The notes: generated by a model not told the origin, from the sequence alone. Shown: positions 1 through 8,312, counted from the stretch's first letter. The stretch is DNA of 64,000 nucleotides from JARIHD01 sp963815935 (GCA_963815935.1 CAWFIL010000004.1:1-64000); one strand, 5' to 3'. Numbers and translations: made by a program.

Positions 1-197
1 ATAATATTCTGGTCATCAAAACCGACCTCATACTGGTAGGCACCATAGTTACTGTCATGCTTGAGCAAGTGGGCCAGTGTTTTAGTGTCGGTCAGGTCGT
101 TGATGGCAACGATTTCGATATCGCTCCGTTCAAAGGCAACCTTAAATGCGTTACGCCCAATGCGGCCGAAGCCATTAATTGCTAATCGCGTCTTCAT
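1..197 (-). CDS. gapA: Glyceraldehyde-3-phosphate dehydrogenase, N-terminal part (runs off window)
   Basis: Only the first ~65 codons are present; the gene continues beyond base 1. The reading starts MKTRLAINGFGRIGRNAFK, the NAD-binding Rossmann fingerprint (INGFGRIGR) of class I GAPDH, followed by the IVAINDLTD strand and HLLKHDSNYG segment typical of the family. The enzyme oxidises glyceraldehyde-3-phosphate in lower glycolysis in the cytoplasm. The ATG at 197 is preceded by a GGGGGTGA Shine-Dalgarno. A TTGCAA / TACAAT promoter lies upstream at 241-269. The catalytic cysteine is outside the window, so activity cannot be judged. Confidence 0.93.
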   Translation of the reverse strand, partial: MKTRLAINGFGRIGRNAFKVAFERSDIEIVAINDLTDTKTLAHLLKHDSNYGAYQYEVGFDDQNI

Positions 198-240
198 GCG
201 TTCACCCCCGTTCTTTAAGCATTAGCATATTCTAGGCAAT

Positions 241-269
241 ATTGTAGGTGCTGCCGCTAGGAGTTGCAA
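241..269 (-). promoter_or_regulatory. Sigma70-type promoter of gapA
   Basis: On the minus strand TTGCAA (264-269) and TACAAT (241-246) are separated by 17 bp, and the gapA ATG lies 44 bases downstream with a good SD. The match to the consensus and the spacing support a housekeeping promoter. Confidence 0.6.
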
Positions 270-282
270 GAGGATAGCGTAT

Positions 283-1074
283 CTACGCCGCCCTGGACTG
301 CTCCTGCAGGACGAACTGCTTCAGCTCATCGAAGATGACTGGGTTGGCGGCGATGAACTTGGTATTGCGGTAATCGTAAGTGCCGCTATCGAGATTTTCC
401 ACCCGGCCACCGGCTTCTTGGACCAAAAGTGTGCCTGGCGCAAAATCCCATATATGCCCGTGACTAAACCACACCACCGCGCCGTCGATAGCGCCGCGGG
501 CAATGGAGGCGTATTCAAAGCCAGAAGCGTGAAACTTAGGCATGCCGTGTACCTTATCGCGTAACCGGTCATTCACCCCATGCAGGCTTTCATTAACTCG
601 GCCGCCCATAATTACGTACGCGCGGTCCAGCGGACGGTTGCTCACATGAATAGGGTGCCCGTTGCGTGTTGCGCCCTGACCCTTGACGGCCAGATAATAC
701 TCATCGAGCGAATAATTGTAGATGACACTCATAATCGGCTGGTTGTTGTCGACTAGCGTGATCATGTTGGTCGAAAACGGCAAACCGCGAATAAACATTT
801 CGGTTCCATCAATAGGGTCAACTAGCCAGAACGTCTGCTGGTCGTAATCAACACCCGTCTCTTCACCTCCAAATCCAATAGACGGGTCAAGCTCAGCTAA
901 GGCATGTTGCAGGTGCTTTTCGACCAACATATCCATCTCGGTCACTACCGACTTATCATCTTTGAGATGATGCTCTATCGCGCCATGCGCTGCGAGCAAC
1001 TGCGGACGCAGTGCTTGCAGCGTCAGACGTATATGCTTGTCAGCGTGGTCCAAAAAATCTGCCGTTGGCGTCAT
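283..1074 (-). CDS. Inositol-monophosphatase-family phosphatase (IMPase/HisN/CysQ type)
   Basis: This 263-aa protein carries the metal-binding signature of the Mg-dependent, Li-sensitive phosphatase superfamily: GGEETG with E71/E72, then DPIDGT (D86, D89, T91), and the C-terminal WDFAPG motif near 209-214 with the third metal aspartate. Family members hydrolyse inositol-1-phosphate, histidinol phosphate or 3'-phosphoadenosine phosphates; the sequence alone does not choose between them. Its ATG directly abuts the stop codon of the upstream NUDIX gene (stop at 1075), so the two are surely co-transcribed with the pyrophosphatase further up. No signal peptide is seen, so it is cytoplasmic. Confidence 0.85.
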   Translation of the reverse strand: MTPTADFLDHADKHIRLTLQALRPQLLAAHGAIEHHLKDDKSVVTEMDMLVEKHLQHALAELDPSIGFGGEETGVDYDQQTFWLVDPIDGTEMFIRGLPFSTNMITLVDNNQPIMSVIYNYSLDEYYLAVKGQGATRNGHPIHVSNRPLDRAYVIMGGRVNESLHGVNDRLRDKVHGMPKFHASGFEYASIARGAIDGAVVWFSHGHIWDFAPGTLLVQEAGGRVENLDSGTYDYRNTKFIAANPVIFDELKQFVLQEQSRAA

Positions 1075-1662
1075 CTACGCGATTGCCTTGCCCTTACATT
1101 CCGGCAGGGCCTTGAGTTCCGCCAAGGAGTGCAAATTCTCAAAAAGTTCACGCGTATAATCGTTGAGCGGGTCTTCCGTCGCAGCGACATATGCCTTGGC
1201 CTCGTCAAAACTCATGGGCACACTCGCGATCTTTTCACCGGGGTCATGCTCCGTTTCTCCCTCGCTATTACAGTCCAAGGCCAAATAAGTCGCGACAAAC
1301 CACTCAATCTTAGCCACTGGCTGCCTAACCTCCACCAAGCGCCACTCGCCAAAGGTTAATCCAAGCTCTTCTTTACATTCCCGTTTAGCTGCGGTGTCCC
1401 AATCTTCGCCAGGATCTACCCGCCCACCAGGCAATCTGGTGTATTCCGGACGGCGCGGCTGTTGCTCGCGGATGAAAATAAGCTTGTCATCCTTCACGCA
1501 GATCATGAGCACCGTGTCCGGACGCCTCAACATTTCGAAGGTTGCAGTTGAGCCGTCAAACAGTTCCTGCTGCCACTGGTATACATCAAAAATAACGCCT
1601 TTGAACACGCACGCAGCGTCAGCAGGTATAAGAATCGCCTTGTCAGGGAATACCCTTGGCAT
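1075..1662 (-). CDS. NUDIX hydrolase (ADP-ribose pyrophosphatase-like)
   Basis: The protein is 195 aa with a complete NUDIX box at residues ~80-102 (GGRVDPGE, then RECKEELG), matching GX5EX7REUXEEXGU including both metal-binding glutamates. The region before the box (RRPDTVLMICVKDD, then IREQQPRRPEY) resembles ADP-ribose pyrophosphatase-type NUDIX enzymes, but the substrate is inferred only. The start at 1662 has an AGGAGG Shine-Dalgarno 6 nt upstream. It lies between ppa and the IMPase-family gene in one minus-strand operon with gaps of 0-10 bp, suggesting a phosphate or nucleotide housekeeping unit. Confidence 0.85.
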   Translation of the reverse strand: MPRVFPDKAILIPADAACVFKGVIFDVYQWQQELFDGSTATFEMLRRPDTVLMICVKDDKLIFIREQQPRRPEYTRLPGGRVDPGEDWDTAAKRECKEELGLTFGEWRLVEVRQPVAKIEWFVATYLALDCNSEGETEHDPGEKIASVPMSFDEAKAYVAATEDPLNDYTRELFENLHSLAELKALPECKGKAIA

Positions 1663-1672
1663 GTGAGCCCTC

Positions 1673-2203
1673 CTATTGGTTGGTGTAGCGGTCGATAGAC
1701 TCTTTGATAATTACCTTGGCAGCCTCTACATCGCCCCAGCCCAGTACTTTGGTGCTGCCTGGCTTCTTGAGGTCTTTGTAATGCGTAAAGTGGTGCTCGA
1801 TCTGCTGCTTCCAGCGCTCGCCAAGATCGTCGATAGTATTGATGCGATCGCCAGTGTTGCGATCGTCAGCAGGCACGACGACTACCTTGTGGTCAGCTTC
1901 ACCATCATCTTCAAAATTGAGAATACCGATGACTTTAGCTTCCAGCCAGATACCCGTGGGCAGTGCTTCGTCGGTAACGATGAGCGTATCGAGTTCGTCG
2001 CCGTCCTCGTCCAGAGTCTGGGGGATAAACCCATAATTGCAGGGTTTAGCAAAGATCGCTGGCTCAACGCGATCCAGCATGAAAGCGGCGCGCTTGCGAT
2101 CCCATTCAATTTTCATCATCGAGCCCTTAGAGATTTCGACAACCGTATTGACGATACCGTTCTGGTAATCACCAGTTTCTAAAACTACGTTAAAATCAGC
2201 CAT
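1673..2203 (-). CDS. ppa: Inorganic pyrophosphatase (soluble, family I)
   Basis: This 176-aa protein is the normal bacterial length. It has the family I active site: the DEDGDELD motif at 65-72 supplies the metal-binding aspartates, FIPQT precedes it, and the C-terminal GWGDVEAAK segment is typical. It hydrolyses PPi released by biosynthetic reactions in the cytoplasm. The ATG at 2203 has an AAGGAG SD nearby. It heads the minus-strand operon ppa-NUDIX-IMPase. Confidence 0.93.
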   Translation of the reverse strand: MADFNVVLETGDYQNGIVNTVVEISKGSMMKIEWDRKRAAFMLDRVEPAIFAKPCNYGFIPQTLDEDGDELDTLIVTDEALPTGIWLEAKVIGILNFEDDGEADHKVVVVPADDRNTGDRINTIDDLGERWKQQIEHHFTHYKDLKKPGSTKVLGWGDVEAAKVIIKESIDRYTNQ

Positions 2204-2274
2204 GGATACTGCTCCTTTTACTCCTGTAATTTGTGGTTTGGTCTAGTTTCATTGTACTATATTAAGCAAGAGTT

Positions 2275-2961
2275 ATGGCAAAAACAGGCATTATAGGGCA
2301 CCGTGGTGCCGCTGGTTTAGCACTTGAGAATAGTCACGACAGTTTGTTGGCGGCACTGGGCCATGAAATTGATGCTATAGAGTTTGATGTGCGCCGCACC
2401 AAGGATAACCAGCTCGTCGTTATGCACGATAAGCACACTGGCCGCATCGCTAAACAAAAAGCCCTGATCGGCCACAAAACCTTAGCCGAGTTACAAGCCA
2501 TTAAGCTAAAGAATGGGCAGCACATCCCTTCACTCGAAGAGGTTTTTAAGCTGATCGGCGACAAAAAGCAAATGGTCATCGACATCAAAGACAGCGGTTC
2601 GGCCGATGAGCTACTGCGCATTATCGGTGAACACCCCGAAGCCGAGGTCAGCTTTACCTCGCTAATCTACGGCGACCTCGACAAGCTGCACAAAGCCCGC
2701 CCCGATCTACCAATCTTTGTCAGGGACGTGCTTAATCCCTTCGAGATCGTACACACCGCCCGTCGGATGCGCGCCGAGGGCATTAGCCTCAATATGTGGC
2801 TCATGAACCCGCTTACCTACTGGCTTGCCCAGCGGCGTAACTTGGAGATCCGCATCTACACGGTTAATAGCGCCTGGATGGTGCACCTTTTCCGCAAGCT
2901 ATACCCCGGTATTGTTATCTATACCAACCATCCGGAGCGGTTTGTCGGCAAAAGCAAGTAG
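2275..2961 (+). CDS. Glycerophosphodiester phosphodiesterase
   Basis: The 228-aa protein opens with IIGHRGAAG (H9, R10), followed by EFDVRRTKD with E36/D38 and the general acid region VVMHDKH (H51). These are the hallmark residues of the GDPD TIM barrel, which cleaves glycerophosphodiesters to glycerol-3-phosphate and an alcohol. There is no signal peptide, so it is the cytosolic UgpQ-like form. It diverges from ppa, and a TATATT -10-like box lies just upstream of the ATG. The oxidoreductase gene follows after 5 bp in the same direction. Confidence 0.88.
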   Translation: MAKTGIIGHRGAAGLALENSHDSLLAALGHEIDAIEFDVRRTKDNQLVVMHDKHTGRIAKQKALIGHKTLAELQAIKLKNGQHIPSLEEVFKLIGDKKQMVIDIKDSGSADELLRIIGEHPEAEVSFTSLIYGDLDKLHKARPDLPIFVRDVLNPFEIVHTARRMRAEGISLNMWLMNPLTYWLAQRRNLEIRIYTVNSAWMVHLFRKLYPGIVIYTNHPERFVGKSK

Positions 2962-2966
2962 ACGCT

Positions 2967-3671
2967 ATGAAGGCTACACTCGCACGAGTCGAAACACTCA
3001 CTCACGACATCAAGACTTTCTGGTTCAAGCCCGAGTATCGCTTTCGCTATACTGCGGGTCAGTTTACTGAACTATACCTGCCACACCCCGCAACCGACAA
3101 ACGAGGCGACAAACGCTGGTTTACGCTCTCTAGCTCACCGACCGATGAGCTTATTTCCATTACCACTCGCTATGCCAACACCCATAGCAGCACCTTCAAA
3201 CAAACACTGTTCACCTTGCCACGGGGCGCAGAAGTGCATATCGCCGAAGCAATGGGCGACTTTGTTTTGCCTAAAACTAAAACTATTCCCCTGGTGTTTG
3301 TGGCCGGTGGCATCGGCATTACTCCGATACACAGCATGGTCAAATCGCTTGCCGACACTGGTGAACAGCGCAACATCACCCTACTACACGCCGTCAACCA
3401 ACCTAGTGATCTCCTGTTTGCGGATTTGTTCCGGGCATACGCCAAAGATGCGTACGTGCCTATCGTGCAGCACCCCGCCGAAGATTGGCGAGGCGAATCG
3501 GGCATGGTAACCGCAGCGCATATCCTTGCAGTCTGCCCGTCGGCAGAAGCATTAATTTACATCTCAGGGCCCGAACCAATGGCAGAGGCGCTTGTCATGA
3601 GCCTCGCAGACATAGGCATCGACAAGCAGCATATTATCACCGACTTCTTTCCCGGTTATACCACATTTTAA
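2967..3671 (+). CDS. Ferredoxin/flavodoxin reductase-type FAD/NAD(P)-binding oxidoreductase
   Basis: The 234-aa protein has the two-domain FNR layout. The FAD-binding beta-barrel carries RWFTLSSSP (residues 50-58), the RxY(T/S)-type flavin motif. The NAD(P) domain carries VAGGIGITP (112-120) and a C-terminal ISGPEPM segment. No [2Fe-2S] domain is fused, so an external partner is expected. Many CPR genomes encode such stand-alone reductases with unclear acceptors. It follows the GDPD gene after 5 bp. Its stop codon is embedded in a strong bidirectional terminator shared with convergent trxB. Confidence 0.85.
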   Translation: MKATLARVETLTHDIKTFWFKPEYRFRYTAGQFTELYLPHPATDKRGDKRWFTLSSSPTDELISITTRYANTHSSTFKQTLFTLPRGAEVHIAEAMGDFVLPKTKTIPLVFVAGGIGITPIHSMVKSLADTGEQRNITLLHAVNQPSDLLFADLFRAYAKDAYVPIVQHPAEDWRGESGMVTAAHILAVCPSAEALIYISGPEPMAEALVMSLADIGIDKQHIITDFFPGYTTF

Positions 3672-3700
3672 GCATTCCAAGGCCCGGCCTTGGAATGCTT
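3670..3700. terminator. Bidirectional hairpin between the oxidoreductase and trxB
   Basis: This is a perfect 15-bp inverted repeat, AAGCATTCCAAGGCC and its complement, separated by one base. It begins inside the stop codon of the plus-strand gene and ends 2 bases before the trxB stop. Short AT tails follow on both sides, so it can serve both genes. Confidence 0.8.
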
Positions 3701-3702
3701 AT

Positions 3703-4680
3703 TTATTTGCCGTGCTTGCGGCCGTGGTCATCCAGATACTCACGCATGCGCAAAGCAGCCGTTGCACCCTCACCGGTGGCAGCCGCGATCTGCATAGTCG
3801 CGCCCGAACGGACGTCACCAGCGACAAAGACACCCGGCATTGTCGTCTCGAGCTTGTCATCACAACGGATAAAGCCGATCTCGTCGAGTTCGATATTGGT
3901 GTCCTTCAGGAATTCGGTATTTGGTTTGAGGCCAACGAATATGAACACGCCATCTGTCGGGAAATCGACTTTCTTATCGGTAGTTTTATCGGTACCGACG
4001 ACTTTGGTAACCTTGCCGTCTTCGCCAACAATCTCATCCGTTGTGGTATTGAAGTGCACGGTAATCTTATCTTTGTGCTTCTCGAGCAACTCGTGTTGCA
4101 GAACCTCTGAAGCACGCATCTGGTCGCTGCGGACGAGCAGATCGATATGCGAAGCAAAGCGCGTAAGGAACATCGCTTCTTGTACGGCCGAGTTACCGCC
4201 GCCCACAACCACCAGCCGCTTGTCGCGATAAAACGCGCCGTCACAGGTTGCACAGTAGTGCACGCCGCGGGCGTAGTACTCTTGCTCGCCAGGCACACCA
4301 GTCTTCTTGTAGTCACTGCCGGTGGCAATTAGCACCGTCTTGGCGAGCATATCACCACTGGTGGTCTCTAGGCGCTTATATTTATCTTCGTCGATAATCT
4401 TGGTAACCTCGCCGAGCTCGATCTTGGCGCCAAAACGCTCTGCCTGCAAACGCATATCCTCGGCAAACTCCAAGCCGGCAATTCCCTTAGGAAACCCAGG
4501 GTAGTTATCGATCCAGTCTGTAACCGCCGCCAAGCCACCCACAACGCCGCGCTCAAAGAGTAACGTCTCGATATCTTCGCGGGTCGTGTAGATAGCTGCC
4601 GTCAGTGCAGCTGGGCCAGCACCAATCATAATTACATCGTGAATAGGTGTTTCGGCGCTCGTCGTGGATTCGTCAGTCAT
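3703..4680 (-). CDS. trxB: Thioredoxin reductase (NADPH/FAD)
   Basis: The 325-aa protein is the normal length. It has the FAD fingerprint IGAGPAALTA (19-28), the redox-active CATC pair (C143/C146), the NADPH fingerprint VVVGGGNSA (157-165) and the C-terminal FVAGDVR flavin motif. It transfers electrons from NADPH to a thioredoxin or glutaredoxin-like partner. The small CxxC protein encoded 19 bp upstream is the obvious candidate partner. A non-canonical N-terminal extension of about 13 residues precedes the core. No strong SD is seen, so expression probably depends on coupling with the upstream gene. Confidence 0.95.
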   Translation of the reverse strand: MTDESTTSAETPIHDVIMIGAGPAALTAAIYTTREDIETLLFERGVVGGLAAVTDWIDNYPGFPKGIAGLEFAEDMRLQAERFGAKIELGEVTKIIDEDKYKRLETTSGDMLAKTVLIATGSDYKKTGVPGEQEYYARGVHYCATCDGAFYRDKRLVVVGGGNSAVQEAMFLTRFASHIDLLVRSDQMRASEVLQHELLEKHKDKITVHFNTTTDEIVGEDGKVTKVVGTDKTTDKKVDFPTDGVFIFVGLKPNTEFLKDTNIELDEIGFIRCDDKLETTMPGVFVAGDVRSGATMQIAAATGEGATAALRMREYLDDHGRKHGK

Positions 4681-4699
4681 ACAAACTCTAGTTTCTTGG

Positions 4700-4948
4700 T
4701 TAGGCTACAGCCGGTGCCAGCTTGGCAAGGTTGAAACCGACAACAACTTCGCGGGAGTCATCGTGCTTAGTGACAATAGTAACGGGGACAGTGGTAACGC
4801 CGCTCAAGGCGGTTGCCTCGGCTTGGCGCTCTGGGTTTTGGTCTAGGTTAACTTCGCTGTACGATACGCCCTTGGCACTCAGGTACTTTTTAACCATGCC
4901 GCAGTACGCGCAGGTGTTCGTAGTAAAGATAGTTACATTCTTTGGCAT
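4700..4948 (-). CDS. Glutaredoxin/NrdH-like redoxin
   Basis: This 82-aa thioredoxin-fold protein has the active site NTCAYCGM (C13, C16) and the cis-proline segment GVTTVPV. Size and the adjacent trxB suggest an NrdH- or mycoredoxin-like carrier reduced by thioredoxin reductase rather than by glutathione; that is inference. A GGAGGGG SD precedes the ATG at 4948. A promoter with a 19-bp spacer holding a dyad (5002-5032) drives the pair. Confidence 0.88.
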   Translation of the reverse strand: MPKNVTIFTTNTCAYCGMVKKYLSAKGVSYSEVNLDQNPERQAEATALSGVTTVPVTIVTKHDDSREVVVGFNLAKLAPAVA

Positions 4949-5001
4949 ATCCCCTCCACTGTAGATTTAGCCTTTGTGTTTTCGCTTTTGTGCTACTGTT
5001 T

Positions 5002-5032
5002 ATTGTACACCTGGTGTATCAAGTAGTGTCAA
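5002..5032 (-). promoter_or_regulatory. grx-trxB promoter with 19-bp spacer and central dyad (MerR/SoxR-like layout)
   Basis: On the minus strand TTGACA (5027-5032) and TACAAT (5002-5007) are 19 bp apart, 2 bp over the optimum. The palindrome TACACCTGGTGTA (5006-5018) sits mostly in the spacer. Over-long spacers with a central dyad are the hallmark of promoters activated by MerR-family regulators such as SoxR. An outer inverted pair GTGCTA/TAGCAC (4990-4995, 5033-5038) encloses the site. No MerR gene is in the window. Confidence 0.5.
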
Positions 5033-5058
5033 TAGCACTATATATTGTGTTTTTTACG

Positions 5059-5598
5059 TTATTTGCTACTGATCGAGTGGAGCGTAACGTCGAACACCAA
5101 TGGCGCGTTAGCAGGAATGCCCGAACCGGATGGTGGGTTTGCGCCATACGCCTGATCGGCCGGGATGAGCAGACGACGAGTACCACCCACTTTCATGCCA
5201 ACAAGGCCGTCTTTCCAGCCGGTAATAACCTGGTCGAGACCAAACGTAACAGGCTGCCCGGAGTCCAAAGAACTCTGGAATACTACGCCAGTAGCAGCGA
5301 CTGCCCCAGCATAGTCCACAGTTACGGTGTCGCCAGCTTTAACTTCCTGGCCAGTGCCAGGCGTAGAATCGATAGCCTGTAGCGTATCGACGGTGCTTAC
5401 TGGGGTAAAGTTTTCCATCTTGGTTCCTTCCAATTTAGTGGTGCTTTTTGTACTAGTGTTCGTGGTCGTTGTACCCGACTTGCTGTCTTTGTTGTCCTGC
5501 ACGATCTGCCAGATGACCGAAGCGCTCACGCCGACAGTGGTCACTAGAAAGGCCGCGGCCATTACCAACGCAAAAATGCGCTCACGTTTTCGTGCCAT
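5059..5598 (-). CDS. Membrane-anchored FKBP-type peptidyl-prolyl isomerase
   Basis: The 179-aa protein begins with a basic stretch and one hydrophobic segment (~residues 9-32), a signal anchor. A Ser/Thr/Lys-rich linker follows, then a complete FKBP domain (~80-178): GDTVTVDYAG, the QVITGWKDGLVGMKVGG core, and AYGANPPSGSGIPANAPL before the last strand. It should catalyse proline isomerisation outside the cytoplasmic membrane and assist folding of secreted proteins. The gene starts 3 bp after the upstream NUDIX stop, so they form an operon. Confidence 0.9.
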   Translation of the reverse strand: MARKRERIFALVMAAAFLVTTVGVSASVIWQIVQDNKDSKSGTTTTNTSTKSTTKLEGTKMENFTPVSTVDTLQAIDSTPGTGQEVKAGDTVTVDYAGAVAATGVVFQSSLDSGQPVTFGLDQVITGWKDGLVGMKVGGTRRLLIPADQAYGANPPSGSGIPANAPLVFDVTLHSISSK

Positions 5599-5601
5599 AA
5601 A

Positions 5602-6093
5602 TTATGCTTGTCCCTTCTTTGCTATATTCGCTTGCACCAAATCGAGGTACGCCATGTCGAGCTGTACCGCTTGCGGCGGGAACCCGTGCTCAAATCCGTA
5701 CAGCAGCGCCTTCTGTAGCCGCGGCGTCCGGAATTCGACACTGGCAAATTCCTTGATTGGCATCCACATCGGTGTATGTTTGTTGCCCATATCGTAAATT
5801 TTGGCTTCGTCCGACTGCGGGGATAGTTGCGGCTGGTTGTCGCCAGTCACCTCGCACAGATAGATGTACTGCGTCCCATAAGGGTCACCTGACTCCTCCA
5901 CAAAGACCAGGCGGCCGCTCTGCAACGAAAAGCCGCTCTCTTCAAATACCTCGCGGGACAAAGCCTGTTCAGCTGTCTCGCCAGCGTCGATGCCGCCGCC
6001 AATTAACGTATAGTATTCCTTGCCGAATTTATTGCGGTGCATAACCAATACTTGGTCACCACGAACAACAATCGCCCTCACAGCTTTCCTCAT
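5602..6093 (-). CDS. NUDIX hydrolase
   Basis: The 163-aa protein has a complete NUDIX box at 33-55 (GGGIDAGE, then REVFEESG), with all catalytic glutamates. The first strand (AVRAIVVRGDQVLVMHRN) is typical of MutT-like enzymes. The substrate is unknown. A TACAAT box lies 9 nt upstream of the ATG, suggesting a very short or absent leader. The FKBP gene follows almost immediately. Confidence 0.85.
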   Translation of the reverse strand: MRKAVRAIVVRGDQVLVMHRNKFGKEYYTLIGGGIDAGETAEQALSREVFEESGFSLQSGRLVFVEESGDPYGTQYIYLCEVTGDNQPQLSPQSDEAKIYDMGNKHTPMWMPIKEFASVEFRTPRLQKALLYGFEHGFPPQAVQLDMAYLDLVQANIAKKGQA

Positions 6094-6116
6094 AGTGTTT
6101 CCATTGTAGCACGAAC

Positions 6117-7898
6117 TTACGAAGAAATTTCGAACTGTTTGAGCTTCTTTTTAGTGGCATCGGTTCCACCACGCTGCAGCTTGAGCAGCTCGTCGTAGAT
6201 GCCACCACTGTGGGCTAGTATTTCGGGCGCCCCACTTTCGTCAACCCTGCCATTGCGCAAAGTAATAATCTGGTCGACGTTCTGGATAGTGCTCAAACGG
6301 TGGGCAATGATCAGTGTTGTCCGGCCCTTCATAAGACGTTCCAGCGCCTCCTGTACAAGATGTTCGCTGCGACTATCAAGACTACTAGTAGCTTCGTCCA
6401 AGATCAAAATTGGCGCGTCCTTGAGCAGTGCGCGAGCAATCGCGATACGTTGCTTTTGGCCACCACTCAACCGCAGACCGCGTTCACCGATTTCCGTGTC
6501 GTATCCCTTGTCGAATTTGGCGATAAACTCATGAGCATTGGCAGCCTTGGCGGCGGCAATGACTTCCCGCACACTAGCATTCGGCTTGCCGTAAGCGACG
6601 TTCTCGCGAATAGTCCCGCTAAACAATGCCGGCTCCTGAAAGACAACGCCAATATTAGCCCGCAAGCTGTGCTGGGTAACGCTGGCGACGTGTCTGCCGT
6701 CGATGCGAATTTCGCCACTAGTGACGTCATATAGGCGTAGTAGCAGGTTCGTCAATGTCGTCTTGCCCTCACCGCTCTCACCCACCAAGGCAACCTTGGT
6801 GTCGGGCTTGATCGTAAAGCTGACGTCCTTGAGCACAAGTCTGTTGGCATCATAGCCAAAAGCTACCCGGTCAAATACGATTTCACCCTTATCGACCGCA
6901 AGCTTCGAGGCATCTGGCGTGTCTGCCAGTTCCGGCTCGGTGTCCATAACCTCAAAATAGTCTTTGGTGTTGGCTACTGCGCGCTGTGTTTGGTCGACCA
7001 AAAAGCTGATACTAAAGATTGGGATACGGACGAGTGCTGCGTACTGCACGAGCAACACCATGGTACCGATACTATATTTGCCGCGTGCCGTCTCGACAAA
7101 TATGTAAGCAAAGACTGCAAAAAAGATTATATTAAGTACAAACCGACGGATGATATCCTGCTTATGCCAAAACCGGCTCTGGGGGCTGGTGGTAGCGACC
7201 ACTTTGTCATAACGCTTATCAAAGAACTTGAGCTCGCGGGCTTCTTGCAGGAAACTCTTGACGACCCTTACCTGGCCGACACTTTCAGCAAAGCGGCCAC
7301 TCGCAATATCTTGTTCCTCGTTGATGGTTTTCTGGTATTGCTGCCATTTGCTGCTTGTGCGCGTCGTAAGCCAGATAAAGATCGGGTATAGCAGCAGGAG
7401 CATCAACGCCACCTGCCAGCTAAAGTACGCCACCACCGCCAGCGACAGAATAGTGCTAAACACGAATTGCAAAAAGTTATTGCTCATCATCTGCATGAAA
7501 TTGCCGATCTGGCCAATACCACGATTCATGCGATTGATAATCTTGCCAGACAGTTCGGTGTCGAAGTACCGCTGGGGCAGGCTCAAAATATGCTGATAGT
7601 AGTGCTGGCTCAGCAACTGCTGCAATTTAACGGACATAATGTCACCGATGTAGCCGCTGACATTACTGATTAGTGTTTGCCCGAGGTCCGTCAAGAAGAT
7701 AAGCCCTGCAAATACAGCCACTAGCGTTACATTTGCATGGCCACCGGCAGTTAGTTTAGCGACTTGGTCGATAGCCCCCTTAGTAAATAATGGCTGTAGC
7801 TGCGTCATTACTGCCAGCAAGATAGTAAACGCAGAAATACCAGCATAGTATCGCCAAAGACTTTTAGTGAACCGGATTATGCGCCAGATATCTTTCAT
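6117..7898 (-). CDS. ABC exporter, fused permease and ATPase (MsbA/multidrug type)
   Basis: The 593-aa half-transporter has six membrane segments in residues ~15-300. The nucleotide-binding domain follows: Walker A GESGEGKTT (373-381), signature LSGGQ (477-481) and Walker B LILDEATSSLD (498-508). It should act as a homodimer exporting lipids, drugs or peptides; the cargo cannot be read from sequence. The ATG at 7898 is 8 nt after a TAAAAT box and has no SD, suggesting a nearly leaderless mRNA. High-GC island 1 begins about 45 bp upstream. Confidence 0.92.
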   Translation of the reverse strand: MKDIWRIIRFTKSLWRYYAGISAFTILLAVMTQLQPLFTKGAIDQVAKLTAGGHANVTLVAVFAGLIFLTDLGQTLISNVSGYIGDIMSVKLQQLLSQHYYQHILSLPQRYFDTELSGKIINRMNRGIGQIGNFMQMMSNNFLQFVFSTILSLAVVAYFSWQVALMLLLLYPIFIWLTTRTSSKWQQYQKTINEEQDIASGRFAESVGQVRVVKSFLQEARELKFFDKRYDKVVATTSPQSRFWHKQDIIRRFVLNIIFFAVFAYIFVETARGKYSIGTMVLLVQYAALVRIPIFSISFLVDQTQRAVANTKDYFEVMDTEPELADTPDASKLAVDKGEIVFDRVAFGYDANRLVLKDVSFTIKPDTKVALVGESGEGKTTLTNLLLRLYDVTSGEIRIDGRHVASVTQHSLRANIGVVFQEPALFSGTIRENVAYGKPNASVREVIAAAKAANAHEFIAKFDKGYDTEIGERGLRLSGGQKQRIAIARALLKDAPILILDEATSSLDSRSEHLVQEALERLMKGRTTLIIAHRLSTIQNVDQIITLRNGRVDESGAPEILAHSGGIYDELLKLQRGGTDATKKKLKQFEISS

Positions 7899-7949
7899 CT
7901 GATCTTATTTTACTGCGATCTGCCCCCTGCGAGCAATTGTAACTAGTGA

Positions 7950-8144
7950 TCTGAGTCACTCCGGGTATTGCTGGCGATCGGCATGATCCTCGCCTTCGTA
8001 CGGCACGCCGTGCAGCAGCACGCCCAGCGCGATGCAGTCCGCGTCTACACCGACGGCTGGTCCGCTCTCGTCTCCCGCAGGAGCAACACGAGCTGCACCG
8101 GCACTATCAACGTCGTCTACCGCAACGCGGCTGAGCTTGAGCAT
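7950..8144 (+). pseudogene. High-GC coding remnant, truncated (island 1)
   Basis: From the ATG at 7983, 46 of the 54 codons up to 8144 end in G or C, a strong sign of coding in this plus frame and unlike the neighbours. At 8145 the sequence turns AT-rich while the frame stays open without looking coding. No clear SD precedes the candidate starts (TTG 7968, ATG 7983). I do not recognise the product. It looks like a fragment of an actinobacterial-type gene that lost its 3' end and perhaps its 5' end. A weak hairpin (AGTGA/TCACT, 7945-7960) marks the left edge. Confidence 0.5.
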
Positions 8145-8246
8145 TTAAATCTTTGTTTACCCAAATCTACAAACCTCTTTACTGCTCACTCGCCGCTTCT
8201 CCCCCATATCAGTCGTCGACGCACGACACATGTTTCGCCCCAGACA

Positions 8247-8271
8247 CCGCAACATAATTTGCGGTTTTTTT
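8247..8271 (+). terminator. Rho-independent terminator inside island 1
   Basis: The stem CCGCAA/TTGCGG with a 6-nt loop is followed by seven T. It separates the truncated high-GC ORF from the PH-domain gene. A TATAAA box lies 17 bp after the 3' arm (8282-8287), so the same segment may also carry the -35 region of the next gene. Confidence 0.75.
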
Positions 8272-8293
8272 GTTTTAGTTATATAAATAACCC

Positions 8294-8312
8294 ATCTTGG
8301 AGAGTCCAAGAT
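8294..8312 (+). promoter_or_regulatory. Perfect 5'-UTR hairpin before the PH-domain gene
   Basis: ATCTTGGA-GAG-TCCAAGAT is an 8-bp stem with a 3-nt loop, located between the TATAAA box and the SD. It could be a protein operator or a stabilising 5' hairpin. Island 2 has a comparable element with a 7-bp stem and 3-nt loop at 15543-15559. Confidence 0.5.

Noticed and set aside
7956..8144. Minus-strand 62-aa frame in island 1
   Set aside because: Third-position GC bias supports the plus frame; no SD precedes the minus frame.
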